A program made the translations under genes and the position numbers. Below the pieces are notes generated by a model, which worked only from the letters and a program-made list of their open reading frames with translations, was not told the origin of the DNA and did not search any database. A stretch of 64,000 bases of DNA, taken from contig NZ_JBHULT010000005.1 of NCBI RefSeq assembly GCF_042684505.1, forward strand, positions 434,001 to 498,000. Reading direction: 5' to 3'. This stretch comes from Salinimicrobium flavum. GTDB lineage: Bacteria > Bacteroidota > Bacteroidia > Flavobacteriales > Flavobacteriaceae. Positions 1 through 8,364 of the stretch are shown piece by piece; positions within the stretch are counted from its first letter, which is position 1, and each line of letters starts with the position of its first letter.

Positions 1-30
1 ACAGGTCTCGAAGACCTGTTAGGTTTTTTT
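1..30 (+). terminator. Terminator-like hairpin at window edge
   Basis: Perfect 8-bp arms ACAGGTCT and AGACCTGT around a CGA loop (1-19) are followed by a run of seven T at 24-30. This fits an intrinsic terminator for a plus-strand gene lying left of the window. Part of the stem could continue outside the window. Confidence 0.5.
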
Positions 31-63
31 ATTTAGGTTTTCTAGTTTTCCGCCTCATGCTCC

Positions 64-99
64 AAACCTGCAAGGTCTTTTTTTTGACCTTGTAGGTTT
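64..99. repeat. Inverted repeat with T8 loop
   Basis: Arms AAACCTGCAAGGTC (64-77) and GACCTTGTAGGTTT (86-99) pair with one mismatch across a loop of eight T. The sequence looks like a dispersed intergenic hairpin of the kind common in Flavobacteriaceae. A direct repeat sits around it: 35-61 and 168-194 share the words TTTTCTAGTTTTCC and TCATGCT. Confidence 0.55.
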
Positions 100-189
100 C
101 CTTTTTTAAGCCACGGAGGCACGGATAATTTTTTAGCTCTGACAGGACATTGGATTTAACTCTGAAAGGGTTTTCTAGTTTTCCACGTC

Positions 190-210
190 ATGCTGAACTT
201 GTTTCAGCAT
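190..210. repeat. Dispersed hairpin ATGCTGAA/TTCAGCAT
   Basis: Perfect 8-bp arms ATGCTGAA (190-197) and TTCAGCAT (203-210) flank a CTTGT loop. Words of this kind recur in intergenic spacers of Bacteroidota genomes, so a small dispersed palindrome is likelier than a specific regulatory site. Confidence 0.45.
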
Positions 211-231
211 CTTTGAGTTAAGCTACTGAAA

Positions 232-308
232 ACTCAGTACTGAATACTCACTACTCAGTACTGAATACTCACTACTCACTACTCAATACTCACTACTCAA
301 TACTCACT
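232..308. repeat. Short tandem repeat array
   Basis: Two exact 21-bp copies (232-252 and 253-273) beginning ACTCAGTACTGAATACT are followed by ACTCACT (274-280) and two exact 14-bp copies of ACTCAATACTCACT (281-294, 295-308). All are built from the ACTCA/ACTAC words. The array stops a few bases beyond the aldolase stop codon at 315. No gene is seen in 1-314. Confidence 0.75.
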
Positions 309-314
309 ACTTTT

Positions 315-1373
315 TTAAGCTACAGTGATCTCTTTCTCCAGATAAACCTCCTGTACACTTCTTAAGATCGTGACTCCCTCATCCATGGGTCTCTGAAAAG
401 CTTTTCTGCCCATTATGAGTCCGCAGCCTCCCGCACGTTTATTGATCACTGCTGTTCTGACTGCCGCCTGAAAGTCTGAGTCCCCTTTGGAACCTCCGCC
501 GGAGTTGATGAGTCCTATTTTTCCCATGTAACAGTTGGCTACCTGGAAGCGGCAAAGGTCAATAGGATGATCTGTGGTGAGACTTTCATACATTTCCTGA
601 CTTTGTTTTCCAAAGCCAATGTCCCTGAAACCGAAATTGGTTTCCGGAAGTTTTTGTTTGATAATGTCTGCCTTTATAGTAACTCCAATATGATTGGCCT
701 GCCCGGTAAGATCGGCTGCTGAATGGTAATCTTTATCGTCTTTTTTGAAGGCTGAATTTCGGGTGTAGCACCATAAAATGGTCGCCATTCCCAGTTGGTG
801 TGCTTCCTCAAAGGCAGCTGCTATTTCCTGGATCTGCCGGGTGCTTTCTTCAGATCCAAAATATATGGTGGCTCCAATCGCGGTAGCGCCCATATCCCAT
901 GCTTCACGAACACTTCCGAAGGGAATCTGGTCATATTTATTGGGATAGGTAAGTAATTCGTTATGATTGATCTTTACGATGAAAGGGATTCTATGTGCAT
1001 ATTTCCTGGCGTGCAAGGCTAGTCCGCCAAAGGTGGAAGCCACGCCGTTACAGCCTGCTTCCATAGCAAGTTTTATGATGTTTTCGGGATCGAAATAAGC
1101 CTGATTCTTATAAAATGAAAATGCTGCACTGTGCTCTATTCCCTGGTCTACCGGTAGGATATTAAGATAACCTGTACCGCCCAGCGACCCGTGATCATAC
1201 AACTGCTTTAAACTTTTTAAAACCTGCGGACTCCGGTCGCTGTCAATGAAATTATCTACGCTATGAGGACCGGGTACTACCAGACTATCTTTTGGTATAC
1301 TTTTGCTTTCATATTTCAATAATGACTCAGCATCTGAGCCCAGGAGTTCAATAATTCTGTCAATAGTTCTCAT
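315..1373 (-). CDS. fbaB: Class I fructose-bisphosphate aldolase (FbaB/DhnA type)
   Basis: The enzyme reversibly cleaves fructose 1,6-bisphosphate into glyceraldehyde 3-phosphate and dihydroxyacetone phosphate in cytosolic glycolysis and gluconeogenesis, through a Schiff base rather than a metal. The 352-residue length matches the bacterial FbaB family. The Schiff-base lysine is expected at Lys234 in VTIKADIIKQ. Other family landmarks are PVDQGIEHS (74-82) and the glycine-rich GLINSGGGSKGDSDF phosphate-binding stretch near the C terminus. It starts at an ATG and appears monocistronic. The window does not show whether a class II aldolase exists elsewhere. Confidence 0.93.
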   Translation of the reverse strand: MRTIDRIIELLGSDAESLLKYESKSIPKDSLVVPGPHSVDNFIDSDRSPQVLKSLKQLYDHGSLGGTGYLNILPVDQGIEHSAAFSFYKNQAYFDPENIIKLAMEAGCNGVASTFGGLALHARKYAHRIPFIVKINHNELLTYPNKYDQIPFGSVREAWDMGATAIGATIYFGSEESTRQIQEIAAAFEEAHQLGMATILWCYTRNSAFKKDDKDYHSAADLTGQANHIGVTIKADIIKQKLPETNFGFRDIGFGKQSQEMYESLTTDHPIDLCRFQVANCYMGKIGLINSGGGSKGDSDFQAAVRTAVINKRAGGCGLIMGRKAFQRPMDEGVTILRSVQEVYLEKEITVA

Positions 1374-1489
1374 AGCGACTGGTTTTAGATTAGTTGTGTA
1401 TTTATGGTTGGTAGAACACCTATGATTCTGAAGATAAGATTTTTAATATGAAAGAGGGGGAGGAGGATTCCTAAAAAATATATAAAAGA

Positions 1490-2173
1490 TCAGCGATAGT
1501 GGTAAAAAATACCCTCGTCAAAAGGAGTCCAAAGACAGGCTTTCATATTAGCTTTTTTCAAACCGTTGTTCACCCAGGTGTTGCAGGTGTAGAAAAAGTT
1601 CAAAGACCTTTTGGCTTGGTAAAACACATCATTTTGGTTGTAATGAAGATCTTTTACCGGTTGCACCCGGCCTACAGTATTGGTCTCAAAACTTTCGGCA
1701 ACATATTGGGACAGCACACGGTACTGGGAAGATGTGATCTCCACCGGCACCATTGGATAACGTGACCTCCGCGATTCCATGAATTCCACATGAAGGGCTG
1801 ATGGTTTGGGGAGGAATACTGCCTGAAAGGCTACAGGAAAAGTAAGATCGGACCATTCAGGGGTCTTTTCATAAAATTCGAGATCGCCCCACCCAAAAGA
1901 AATATAACTGAAATCTGTTCTTTTTGAGAGGGTATGCTGCGGATCTGTAATCTCCTCCCAGTTCATAACCTCGTTCTTTATTGGGAAAACAAGGTCTGTG
2001 TGTATCCCGTTCGTGCGAAGATAAATGGTAATTTCACCGTTTTCGGGCTGTTCAACATTTACCGGGACTACAGATCCTATCAATGCCCCTATAAAATACA
2101 GCAGCATGACGATCAAAAGTGAAAGAATCCCCTTGGTGATGAAGGTCAATATCCGGTAAAGCCATTTCAGCAT
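1490..2173 (-). CDS. TIGR02117/DUF2459 family membrane-anchored protein
   Basis: A 227-residue protein of unknown function. An N-terminal membrane helix (about residues 12-34) is followed by a periplasmic-looking domain with the family words YLRTNGIHTDLVFPIK and SFGWGDLEFYEKTPEWSDL. The family is widespread in Gram-negative bacteria and no reaction is established for it. Its start codon lies one base past the stop of the cysteine-desulfurase-like gene, so it is the last gene of a three-gene operon with the TVP38 protein. Confidence 0.8.
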   Translation of the reverse strand: MLKWLYRILTFITKGILSLLIVMLLYFIGALIGSVVPVNVEQPENGEITIYLRTNGIHTDLVFPIKNEVMNWEEITDPQHTLSKRTDFSYISFGWGDLEFYEKTPEWSDLTFPVAFQAVFLPKPSALHVEFMESRRSRYPMVPVEITSSQYRVLSQYVAESFETNTVGRVQPVKDLHYNQNDVFYQAKRSLNFFYTCNTWVNNGLKKANMKACLWTPFDEGIFYHYR

Positions 2174-2174
2174 C

Positions 2175-3422
2175 TTATTTGGAATTCATAAATAGAAGGT
2201 CTTTGAGCGCTTTTTTAAAGATCTCAATTTCCTCCCGGGTATTGTAGGGAGCAAAGCCAATTCGTATCCATCCCCCGGTAGCCATGACCGGAAAGATCTC
2301 GGCCATTGTGGCAGCATAAAAATGCCCGTCTCCAATGCACAAATTATACTTTTCTGCGAAGAATTCAGTCGCTTTTCTGGAATGGATATTTTTAATGCGG
2401 AAGGCAAAGGTGGGGGTCTTCTCGATCTTATCGGGAGCCCTGTAAAGGGTAACCTCCGGAATATTTTTCAAGAAACCCTCCAGGTCCTTCATAAGTTCCT
2501 CCTCATAAGCTTTGATAAACTCCATTCCCGTTCTCAGTCTTTGCTTCCTGTGACCCCCTGATCCCAGCTTTGCGATGAACTCAATCGCTCCGCACAATCC
2601 TGCAATAGCCTCATGATTCTGAGTTCCGGTTTCCAGTTTGTAAGGAATCTCATTGGGAGCGGGTTTTAACTTTGCCACCGGTAACTTATTGAACAAGTCA
2701 GCTTTTATTACGGCTATTCCTAAATGTGGTCCAAAGAATTTGTAGGCAGAACAGAAAAGTATATCACAATCGAGGCTTTCGAAATCAACCGGGAAATGAG
2801 GAACGGCATGAACAGCATCTGCAATGGTAAACGCGTCTACTTCCCTGGCTTTTTGGAAGATGATTTTAGCATTAGATACAGTGCCAGTGAGATTTGAAGA
2901 TAGGCCCACGGCCACCAATTTTGTTCTTTTTGTGATGATCTCTTCCAGTTTTGTGAGGTCCAGGGTAAAATCATCTTTATTAACGGGAATGAATTTTACA
3001 ACAGCTCCGGTTTCTTTTGCCAGGTAAAGCCATGGATCAACATTGGCCCTATGGTCCAGTTGGGTAACCACAATCTCATCACCTTCTTTAAGAAAACTGC
3101 GCAGGCTGTTTGATACCTGGAAAGCCAGGCTGGTCATGTTCTGTCCAAAAGCTACTTCTTCGGCTTTACAATTTAGGAGATCCCCAACTGCTGTTTTTGC
3201 TTCGAGCAGCAAGGCATCGGTTCTCTGGCTGGTGGGAAATGTGCCATGTAAATTCGCCATTCCGGTGGTAATGTATTCCGTCATTCTGTCCAGGCAAGGC
3301 TGTGCCATTTGGGTTCCCCCGGGTCCATCAAAATAAATGGGAAAAACCTGTTCCTGGTCTTTAATTTGAAGTGCGGGGAAAAGGTTCCTTACTTTTTCGA
3401 TCGGAAATGTGGTTTCAGGCAT
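2175..3422 (-). CDS. Cysteine desulfurase-like PLP enzyme (TIGR01976, class V aminotransferase fold)
   Basis: A 415-residue PLP enzyme of the class V aminotransferase fold, closest to the cysteine-desulfurase-like TIGR01976 subfamily. The predicted PLP lysine is Lys228 in CSAYKFFGPH, and Asp202 and His205 of ADAVHAVPH would contact the cofactor. Members resemble SufS/CsdA, but the sulfur-transfer role and substrate of this subfamily are unproven. The reading frame is open 31 codons further upstream; ATG at 3422 was chosen because it begins the conserved MPETTFPIEKVRNLFPAL region and overlaps the TVP38 stop by only a few bases, which suggests translational coupling. Confidence 0.85.
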   Translation of the reverse strand: MPETTFPIEKVRNLFPALQIKDQEQVFPIYFDGPGGTQMAQPCLDRMTEYITTGMANLHGTFPTSQRTDALLLEAKTAVGDLLNCKAEEVAFGQNMTSLAFQVSNSLRSFLKEGDEIVVTQLDHRANVDPWLYLAKETGAVVKFIPVNKDDFTLDLTKLEEIITKRTKLVAVGLSSNLTGTVSNAKIIFQKAREVDAFTIADAVHAVPHFPVDFESLDCDILFCSAYKFFGPHLGIAVIKADLFNKLPVAKLKPAPNEIPYKLETGTQNHEAIAGLCGAIEFIAKLGSGGHRKQRLRTGMEFIKAYEEELMKDLEGFLKNIPEVTLYRAPDKIEKTPTFAFRIKNIHSRKATEFFAEKYNLCIGDGHFYAATMAEIFPVMATGGWIRIGFAPYNTREEIEIFKKALKDLLFMNSK

Positions 3423-4095
3423 TTTTTCTTTTTTTGTAGTCCATATAAATATAGAAAATGTAAAGGACTGCTCCCAGACCTCCCACCCAGTATAATCCGT
3501 TCTCAAGCCGGTCAAGATCTTTTGAAAAATAAGCTACGGCAATAGAGAGAAGGATCATTCCCGTATAGGTGGCCAAAATGAACTTTTTAAAACTCATTTT
3601 GAAAATTCCGGCAATAAAACTTATGGCATCATTGGAGAAAAAAGGAGATATACGAAACAGTATTATGGTACCAAAGGCATAATTGGAGACCCGGAAATCC
3701 ATTTTCTCGAACTTTTTCTTGCCGAGAAAGACTCCTTTTAACTTCTTTCCTATATGATAACCTATTGTTGAGGCGACTCCAACTCCAATAAGATTGATCA
3801 ATATTCCCCACCAGAACCCGTAGGCAAGTACTGAGACTATTATGGGCAGCCAGGATGGAAAAACAATAAGGAACATTTGCAGAACAACAAAAAGTATAAT
3901 AGGCACAGGACCCCAAATTCCAAATTGGTCCACATAATTTCCTATGATTTCCCTGTCTTCACTTAGCAGGACGCGCCATGCTTCTATGGCCCCTTCCCGG
4001 AACCGGGGATCATAGAAATATAATGCCACCAAACCGAGGATAAGGATGCCGCTTAGGATAAAACTGAGATATTGACCGAAAAACGATTTTGCCAA
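3415..4095 (-). CDS. TVP38/TMEM64 (VTT domain) membrane protein
   Basis: A 226-residue inner-membrane protein with about five hydrophobic segments and the VTT/SNARE-associated domain words GFWWGILINLIGVGVASTIG and FRISPFFSNDAISFIAG. VTT proteins are DedA relatives, some of which act as lipid scramblases or flippases; the substrate here is unknown. The only usable start is TTG at 4095, because an in-frame stop lies three codons upstream and no ATG occurs near the N terminus. First gene of the operon with the PLP enzyme and the TIGR02117 protein. Confidence 0.8.
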   Translation of the reverse strand: MAKSFFGQYLSFILSGILILGLVALYFYDPRFREGAIEAWRVLLSEDREIIGNYVDQFGIWGPVPIILFVVLQMFLIVFPSWLPIIVSVLAYGFWWGILINLIGVGVASTIGYHIGKKLKGVFLGKKKFEKMDFRVSNYAFGTIILFRISPFFSNDAISFIAGIFKMSFKKFILATYTGMILLSIAVAYFSKDLDRLENGLYWVGGLGAVLYIFYIYMDYKKRKNA

Positions 4096-4235
4096 ACCGG
4101 GATTTTATAAATCTAAATTACAAATTATTAAATCTATAGGTGGTTGAGGATATTTTAAATTTCCATGCTTATATAAAATACAATTAATTAAAGATTTGGT
4201 AATTTTAAGGTTACACGGGCAAACCGAAACTATTC

Positions 4236-4243
4236 TATTTTTG
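4236..4243 (+). promoter_or_regulatory. TAnnTTTG-type -7 box
   Basis: TATTTTTG matches the Bacteroidota -7 consensus TAnnTTTG exactly. It sits about 70 bases before a terminator hairpin and 170 bases before the porin start, so it may drive a short transcript. No clear -33 TTTG was found at the usual spacing, which keeps confidence low. Confidence 0.3.
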
Positions 4244-4249
4244 AAGGAC

Positions 4250-4338
4250 TTAATGAGAATTGAGTAGTTTTCATATATTCTTAGTTTTTGTCAATTAGAT
4301 GTATGAGTAAAGGTTGCCCCGGCCAGGCAGCCTTTTTT
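4250..4338 (+). ncRNA. Candidate small RNA or leader upstream of the pst operon
   Basis: The roughly 300-base divergent spacer (4096-4414) holds no ORF but has a -7-like box (4236-4243) followed by a strong terminator hairpin (4310-4338), pointing plus. A transcript of about 90 nt that ends before the pst promoter would explain both. The alternative is a premature-termination leader for the porin gene. No known RNA family was recognised. Confidence 0.25.
4310..4338 (+). terminator. Intrinsic terminator in divergent spacer
   Basis: Arms AAGGTTGCC (4310-4318) and GGCAGCCTT (4326-4334) pair with one G-U around CCGGCCA, followed by T's to 4338. A-U pairs extend the stem at its base. It is unusual because no plus-strand gene precedes it. 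Confidence 0.6.
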
Positions 4339-4357
4339 ACTTAGAAATAACCTGCCG

Positions 4358-4376
4358 GTAACATTCAGTTAACATT
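4358..4376 (+). promoter_or_regulatory. Pho-box-like direct repeat
   Basis: The word TAACATT occurs at 4359-4365 and again at 4370-4376, exactly 11 bases apart, ahead of a porin-pst-phoU operon. Known PhoB/PhoP boxes are direct repeats of similar words with 11-base period, so this is a reasonable operator. It lies about 40 bases before the chosen porin ATG, and TTATTTG at 4385-4391 could serve as a weak -7 box. Confidence 0.5.
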
Positions 4377-4414
4377 AATGAGGGTTATTTGCAGTGACAA
4401 AAACAAAGAATACC

Positions 4415-5614
4415 ATGAAATTTCAAAAAAGCATATTTGCTATTCTATTATTATTAAGTTCCTTATCGATCAAGGCTCAGGATGTAACCGAAAGCAGGTT
4501 CGGAAAAGGACTTTTCAATGTAATCGCCAAAGACAGTTCGTATAGTGCGAATTTCACGGTGAGAATGCAGTCCTTATTTACTTCAGATTGGGGAATCCCT
4601 GAAGCGGGAGATTGGGAAGATGCCCAATCCAACCTGATGATAAGAAGAGCCCGGCTAAAACTCGGTGGTTTCGCATACTCTCCGAAATTAAAATACAAAT
4701 TGCAGTTAGGCCTTGCCAACAGGGATATATCGGGAGCATCACCGTACACAAGTAATGCCCCAAGATATATTCTTGATGCACTGGTAGCCTGGAATTTCTA
4801 TGAGAACTTTGAGCTTTGGGTGGGCCAGACCAAACTACCCGGGAACAGGGAGCAGCTTATTTCCTCTGGAAGTCTCGAAACGGTTGACCGTTCCCTGGTG
4901 AACAGCTATTTCAATCTTGGCCGTGAAATGGGAGTGCAATTACACCATTCTACAAACCTGGGCGGAAATTTTCTGCTAAAAGAAGCTGTTTCTGTTTCCC
5001 AGGGGGAAGGAAGAAATATTACTACCGGAAATCTTGGAGGCCATCAATATATGGGGAGGTTGGAATTACTTCCGTTTGGAGATTTTGATGCCTATTCGGG
5101 TGCTGATCTGGATAGGGAGGAAACTCCTAAACTGGCTATAGGATTGAGTTACGAATTCAATAATGATGCGGTTAAGACCCGTTCCAATGCCGGTTCTTAC
5201 ATGGTGAATGATGAAGGTTTTTTCGAAACAGATATTACCACCTTCTTTCTGGACGCCATGTTCAAATACCGCGGATTTTCCTTGATGGGTGAATACGCCG
5301 ATCGCAGGGCAGATGATGCTTTTGCCAGGAATTCTGATGGCAGCCTTACAGGGGATGCGGTAAACATTGGTAAAGGATACAACCTGCAGGCCGGGTATGT
5401 ATTCGGGAAGGATTGGCAGGTTGTGGGTCGTTATACCAATATTGATCTTGACGACCAAATTTCCGAAGCAATAGAAAACCAATATACCCTTGCACTTTCA
5501 AAATATATCGCTAAACATAAACTTAAGATCCAGACAGATCTTAGCTATACAGACCTTGACCTTGGACTGGACGATAATCTACTTTACAGATTGCAACTTG
5601 AAATTCAATTTTAA
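4415..5614 (+). CDS. Phosphate-selective porin O/P family (OprP-like)
   Basis: An outer-membrane beta-barrel of the porin O/P family, expected to let phosphate or related anions into the periplasm. A signal peptide ends near LSIKAQ, short alternating strands fill the rest, and the chain ends in the barrel-type LQLEIQF with a terminal Phe. ATG at 4415 is preferred over GTG at 4394 because it places the signal peptide at the very N terminus (399 residues). It is the first gene before pstS, only 12 bases away, and follows a Pho-box-like repeat. Phosphate selectivity is inferred from family and position. Confidence 0.85.
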   Translation: MKFQKSIFAILLLLSSLSIKAQDVTESRFGKGLFNVIAKDSSYSANFTVRMQSLFTSDWGIPEAGDWEDAQSNLMIRRARLKLGGFAYSPKLKYKLQLGLANRDISGASPYTSNAPRYILDALVAWNFYENFELWVGQTKLPGNREQLISSGSLETVDRSLVNSYFNLGREMGVQLHHSTNLGGNFLLKEAVSVSQGEGRNITTGNLGGHQYMGRLELLPFGDFDAYSGADLDREETPKLAIGLSYEFNNDAVKTRSNAGSYMVNDEGFFETDITTFFLDAMFKYRGFSLMGEYADRRADDAFARNSDGSLTGDAVNIGKGYNLQAGYVFGKDWQVVGRYTNIDLDDQISEAIENQYTLALSKYIAKHKLKIQTDLSYTDLDLGLDDNLLYRLQLEIQF

Positions 5615-5626
5615 CAACGATAACTC

Positions 5627-6562
5627 ATGAAAAAACTCATTTTACTAGCCGCTGTGTCCTTCACTGTGATGTCCTGCGGAAATAACAAAAAAGACGACGG
5701 GAGTACCTCCATTTCAATTGACGGTTCCAGTACAGTTTATCCTGTGACCGAAGCTATGGCAGAAGAATTCCGTAATGAAGACCCAAAGACCGATATTACC
5801 ATTGGAGTTTCAGGAACAGGGGGCGGATTTAAGAAATTCGGACGAGGGGAATCAGATATTGCCAATGCATCACGTCCGATTAAAGATGACGAACGTGCCA
5901 TTGCAGAAGAGAACAACATCAGCTTTGTAGAACTCGAAGTTGCCTATGACGGACTTGCCGTAATTGTACATCCTGAAAATGACTGGGTGGACTGTTTCAC
6001 TGTGGAGCAACTAAAAATGATCTGGGAACCCGGGGCACAGGGAACGATCACCCGCTGGAACCAGATCGATCCTGCATGGCCAGATGAAGAGATCCATCTT
6101 TTTGGACCCGGAGTAGCTTCAGGGACCTTTGATTATTTCACCGAAGCTATTGTAGGAAAATCGGGAAGCAGCAGAGGTGATTATACCGCCAGTGAAGATG
6201 ATAACGTGCTGGTACAGGGAGTTTCCGGTGATAAATACGGTCTTGGTTTCTTCGGACTAGCCTATTTTGAAGAAAACAGCAATAAATTACGCCTGGTGGG
6301 TGTAGATGGAGGTGAAGGCTGTGTGAAACCATCTATAGAAACCGTGAGCAATGGTTCCTATGCCCCACTTTCAAGACCACTATTTGTTTACGTGAACAGT
6401 TCATCTGTGAAAAATAACCCTAAAGTGATAGATTTTATCAATTTTTATCTTGATGAAGCTTCATCTTTATTGAAGGATGTGGGTTATGTGCCATTGACTC
6501 CTGAAGAGTACAAAGCACAAAAAGAAAAATTCAACACTTTTGTTGAGAAACATCAGAAGTAA
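5627..6562 (+). CDS. pstS: Phosphate ABC transporter substrate-binding lipoprotein
   Basis: A periplasmic phosphate-binding protein that feeds the PstCAB transporter. A lipoprotein signal ends in the lipobox VMSC with Cys17 as the lipid anchor, followed by a polar linker and the PstS-like fold: DGSSTVYPVTEAMAEEF (ligand loop), GVSGTGGGFKKFGRGE and SRPIKDDE are typical phosphate-contacting segments. 311 residues. It lies between the porin and pstC, and a hairpin in the 68-base gap before pstC may leave pstS expressed above the membrane genes. Confidence 0.95.
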   Translation: MKKLILLAAVSFTVMSCGNNKKDDGSTSISIDGSSTVYPVTEAMAEEFRNEDPKTDITIGVSGTGGGFKKFGRGESDIANASRPIKDDERAIAEENNISFVELEVAYDGLAVIVHPENDWVDCFTVEQLKMIWEPGAQGTITRWNQIDPAWPDEEIHLFGPGVASGTFDYFTEAIVGKSGSSRGDYTASEDDNVLVQGVSGDKYGLGFFGLAYFEENSNKLRLVGVDGGEGCVKPSIETVSNGSYAPLSRPLFVYVNSSSVKNNPKVIDFINFYLDEASSLLKDVGYVPLTPEEYKAQKEKFNTFVEKHQK

Positions 6563-6585
6563 ATAAGTATTCCTAAAGGAAGATA

Positions 6586-6612
6586 CCAGGGTCTTACAGG
6601 ACTCTGGTTTTT
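6586..6612 (+). terminator. Intra-operon hairpin between pstS and pstC
   Basis: Arms CCAGGGTC (6586-6593) and GACTCTGG (6600-6607), with one G-U pair, are followed by TTTTT. It resembles a partial terminator or an mRNA 3'-end stabiliser. Such an element would let pstS be made in excess over pstC, pstA and pstB, as periplasmic binding proteins usually are. Confidence 0.6.
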
Positions 6613-6630
6613 CCTTGTAATGGATTTTTT

Positions 6631-7509
6631 ATGCGAAAATTAAAAGAAACGGTAATTGAAAAAACGCTCCTTTCGAGTGCTTTGGTTACCATTGCGGTTA
6701 CTGTTGGTATCATCCTGGTCCTGTCTCTGGAAGCGATAAATTTCTTTAGTGAGGTGTCCATCATTGATTTTCTTACAGATACACAATGGACACCGCTTTT
6801 TTCAGATAAACACTTTGGGATCCTGCCTTTGTTATCGGGAACATTACTTACCTCTTTTATAGCCATAATATTTGCTGTACCTGTTGGTTTGTCGATAAGT
6901 ATCTATATAAGTGAGTATGCACCCAAGAGCTTCAGAAGGACCATAAAACCTGCATTAGAGCTCCTCGCTGCTGTACCAACAGTTGTATATGGATTCTTTG
7001 CCTTAACGGTAGTCACACCATTTTTACAAACCTTTATCCCGGGATTGTCGAGTTTTAACTCCCTTTCAGCCGGACTTGTTATGGGAATCATGATCATTCC
7101 ATTCATATCTTCTTTGAGTGAAGATGCCTTGCATGCGGTACCCTATTCTTTAAGAGAGGCAGGCTATGGAATGGGGTCTACAAAGCTTCAGAATTCTTTT
7201 AGGATACTTGTTCCTGCAGCATCCTCGGGAATCATTGTTTCCATTATCCTGGCTATTTCAAGAGCAATAGGGGAGACGATGATCGTAGCCATCGCGGCAG
7301 GACAACAGCCAAGATTGACCTTTGATCCAACCGTCCCAGTAGAGACCATTACTGCCTATATAGTACAGGTAAGTCTTGGAGACGTCCAGCATGGTTCCCT
7401 GGAATACAGGACCATTTTTGCAGCGGGGATCACCTTATTTATTTTCACCTTCCTGCTGAATACCATCAGTTATAAGATTAGGAAAAAATTCAGGGAGAAA
7501 TATGAATAG
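6631..7509 (+). CDS. pstC: Phosphate ABC transporter permease PstC
   Basis: Inner-membrane permease of the high-affinity phosphate transporter, paired with PstA. The 292 residues carry about six membrane helices and the binding-protein-dependent transport signature around GYGMGSTKLQNSFRIL and AISRAIGETMIVAIAAG. ATG at 6631 follows a short AT-rich leader; an ATG at 6620 is in another frame and stops after a few codons. The last bases overlap the start of pstA by eight, so translation is probably coupled. Confidence 0.95.
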   Translation: MRKLKETVIEKTLLSSALVTIAVTVGIILVLSLEAINFFSEVSIIDFLTDTQWTPLFSDKHFGILPLLSGTLLTSFIAIIFAVPVGLSISIYISEYAPKSFRRTIKPALELLAAVPTVVYGFFALTVVTPFLQTFIPGLSSFNSLSAGLVMGIMIIPFISSLSEDALHAVPYSLREAGYGMGSTKLQNSFRILVPAASSGIIVSIILAISRAIGETMIVAIAAGQQPRLTFDPTVPVETITAYIVQVSLGDVQHGSLEYRTIFAAGITLFIFTFLLNTISYKIRKKFREKYE

Positions 7510-8356
7510 GATAAAGAAAAACCGGTTAAAAGACCAGATATTCAAAGCCTGGGGTGTTTTTTGCACCTTACTGGGAATTGTGCTCCTTGCCATTTTTATA
7601 GGATCTATCCTTGTAGATGGAATTCAAAGAATAGACTGGGATTTCATTACTAACCTTCCCTCCCGGAAAGCTGAAAGAGCCGGTATATTTACGGCTTTAA
7701 TGGGAAGTGTTTGGATCCTGGTACTTACTACGATCATAGCGTTACCAATAGGGATCGCAGCGGCTATTTACCTGGAAGAGTACGCTAAAAAAGGTAAACT
7801 GTCTTCCTTGCTGGAAATCAATATTTCGAATCTTGCAGGTGTTCCTTCCATCATCTACGGGCTTTTGGGATTGGAGATATTTGTAAGAATTATGCAAATG
7901 GGATCAAGTGTGCTGGCAGGAAGTTTTACCCTGGCGCTTCTAATCCTGCCCATTGTGATTGTTTCTACAAGAGAAGCTTTGAAAGCCGTTCCAAAATCAA
8001 TCAGGGACGCTTCTTTTGCCATGGGTGCTTCTAAATGGCAAACCGTATCCCGGCAGTTATTACCGGCCTCATCGGGAGGAATACTTACCGGGGTGATCCT
8101 GGCCTTATCCAGGGCAGTAGGAGAGACAGCACCGTTGATCGTTATTGGTGCGCTGGCTTATGTTCCCTTTGCACCTTCTTCTCCTATGGATGAGTTCTCT
8201 GTATTACCAATCCAGATATTTAACTGGATCTCCCGTCCACAGCACGGCTTTGAAGTAAATGCAGCAGCAGGAATCATAATTTTATTGTTGATTACTTTTA
8301 TAATGAATGGAGTTGCAGTTTATTTCAGAAATAAATGGCAGAAAAAATTTAAATAA
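7502..8356 (+). CDS. pstA: Phosphate ABC transporter permease PstA
   Basis: Second permease subunit of the phosphate transporter; 284 residues with about six membrane helices. Family words are GVPSIIYGLLGLEIF, AMGASKWQTVSRQLLPAS and ALSRAVGETAPLIVIGAL, the last being the PstA form of the conserved cytoplasmic loop that meets the ATPase. Overlaps pstC by eight bases; pstB starts eight bases downstream. Confidence 0.95.
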   Translation: MNRIKKNRLKDQIFKAWGVFCTLLGIVLLAIFIGSILVDGIQRIDWDFITNLPSRKAERAGIFTALMGSVWILVLTTIIALPIGIAAAIYLEEYAKKGKLSSLLEINISNLAGVPSIIYGLLGLEIFVRIMQMGSSVLAGSFTLALLILPIVIVSTREALKAVPKSIRDASFAMGASKWQTVSRQLLPASSGGILTGVILALSRAVGETAPLIVIGALAYVPFAPSSPMDEFSVLPIQIFNWISRPQHGFEVNAAAGIIILLLITFIMNGVAVYFRNKWQKKFK

Positions 8357-8364
8357 AGCTTTTC

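Noticed and set aside
232..308. Possible CRISPR-like array
   Set aside because: Repeat units are adjacent, with no unique spacers and no cas genes nearby; it is a plain tandem repeat.
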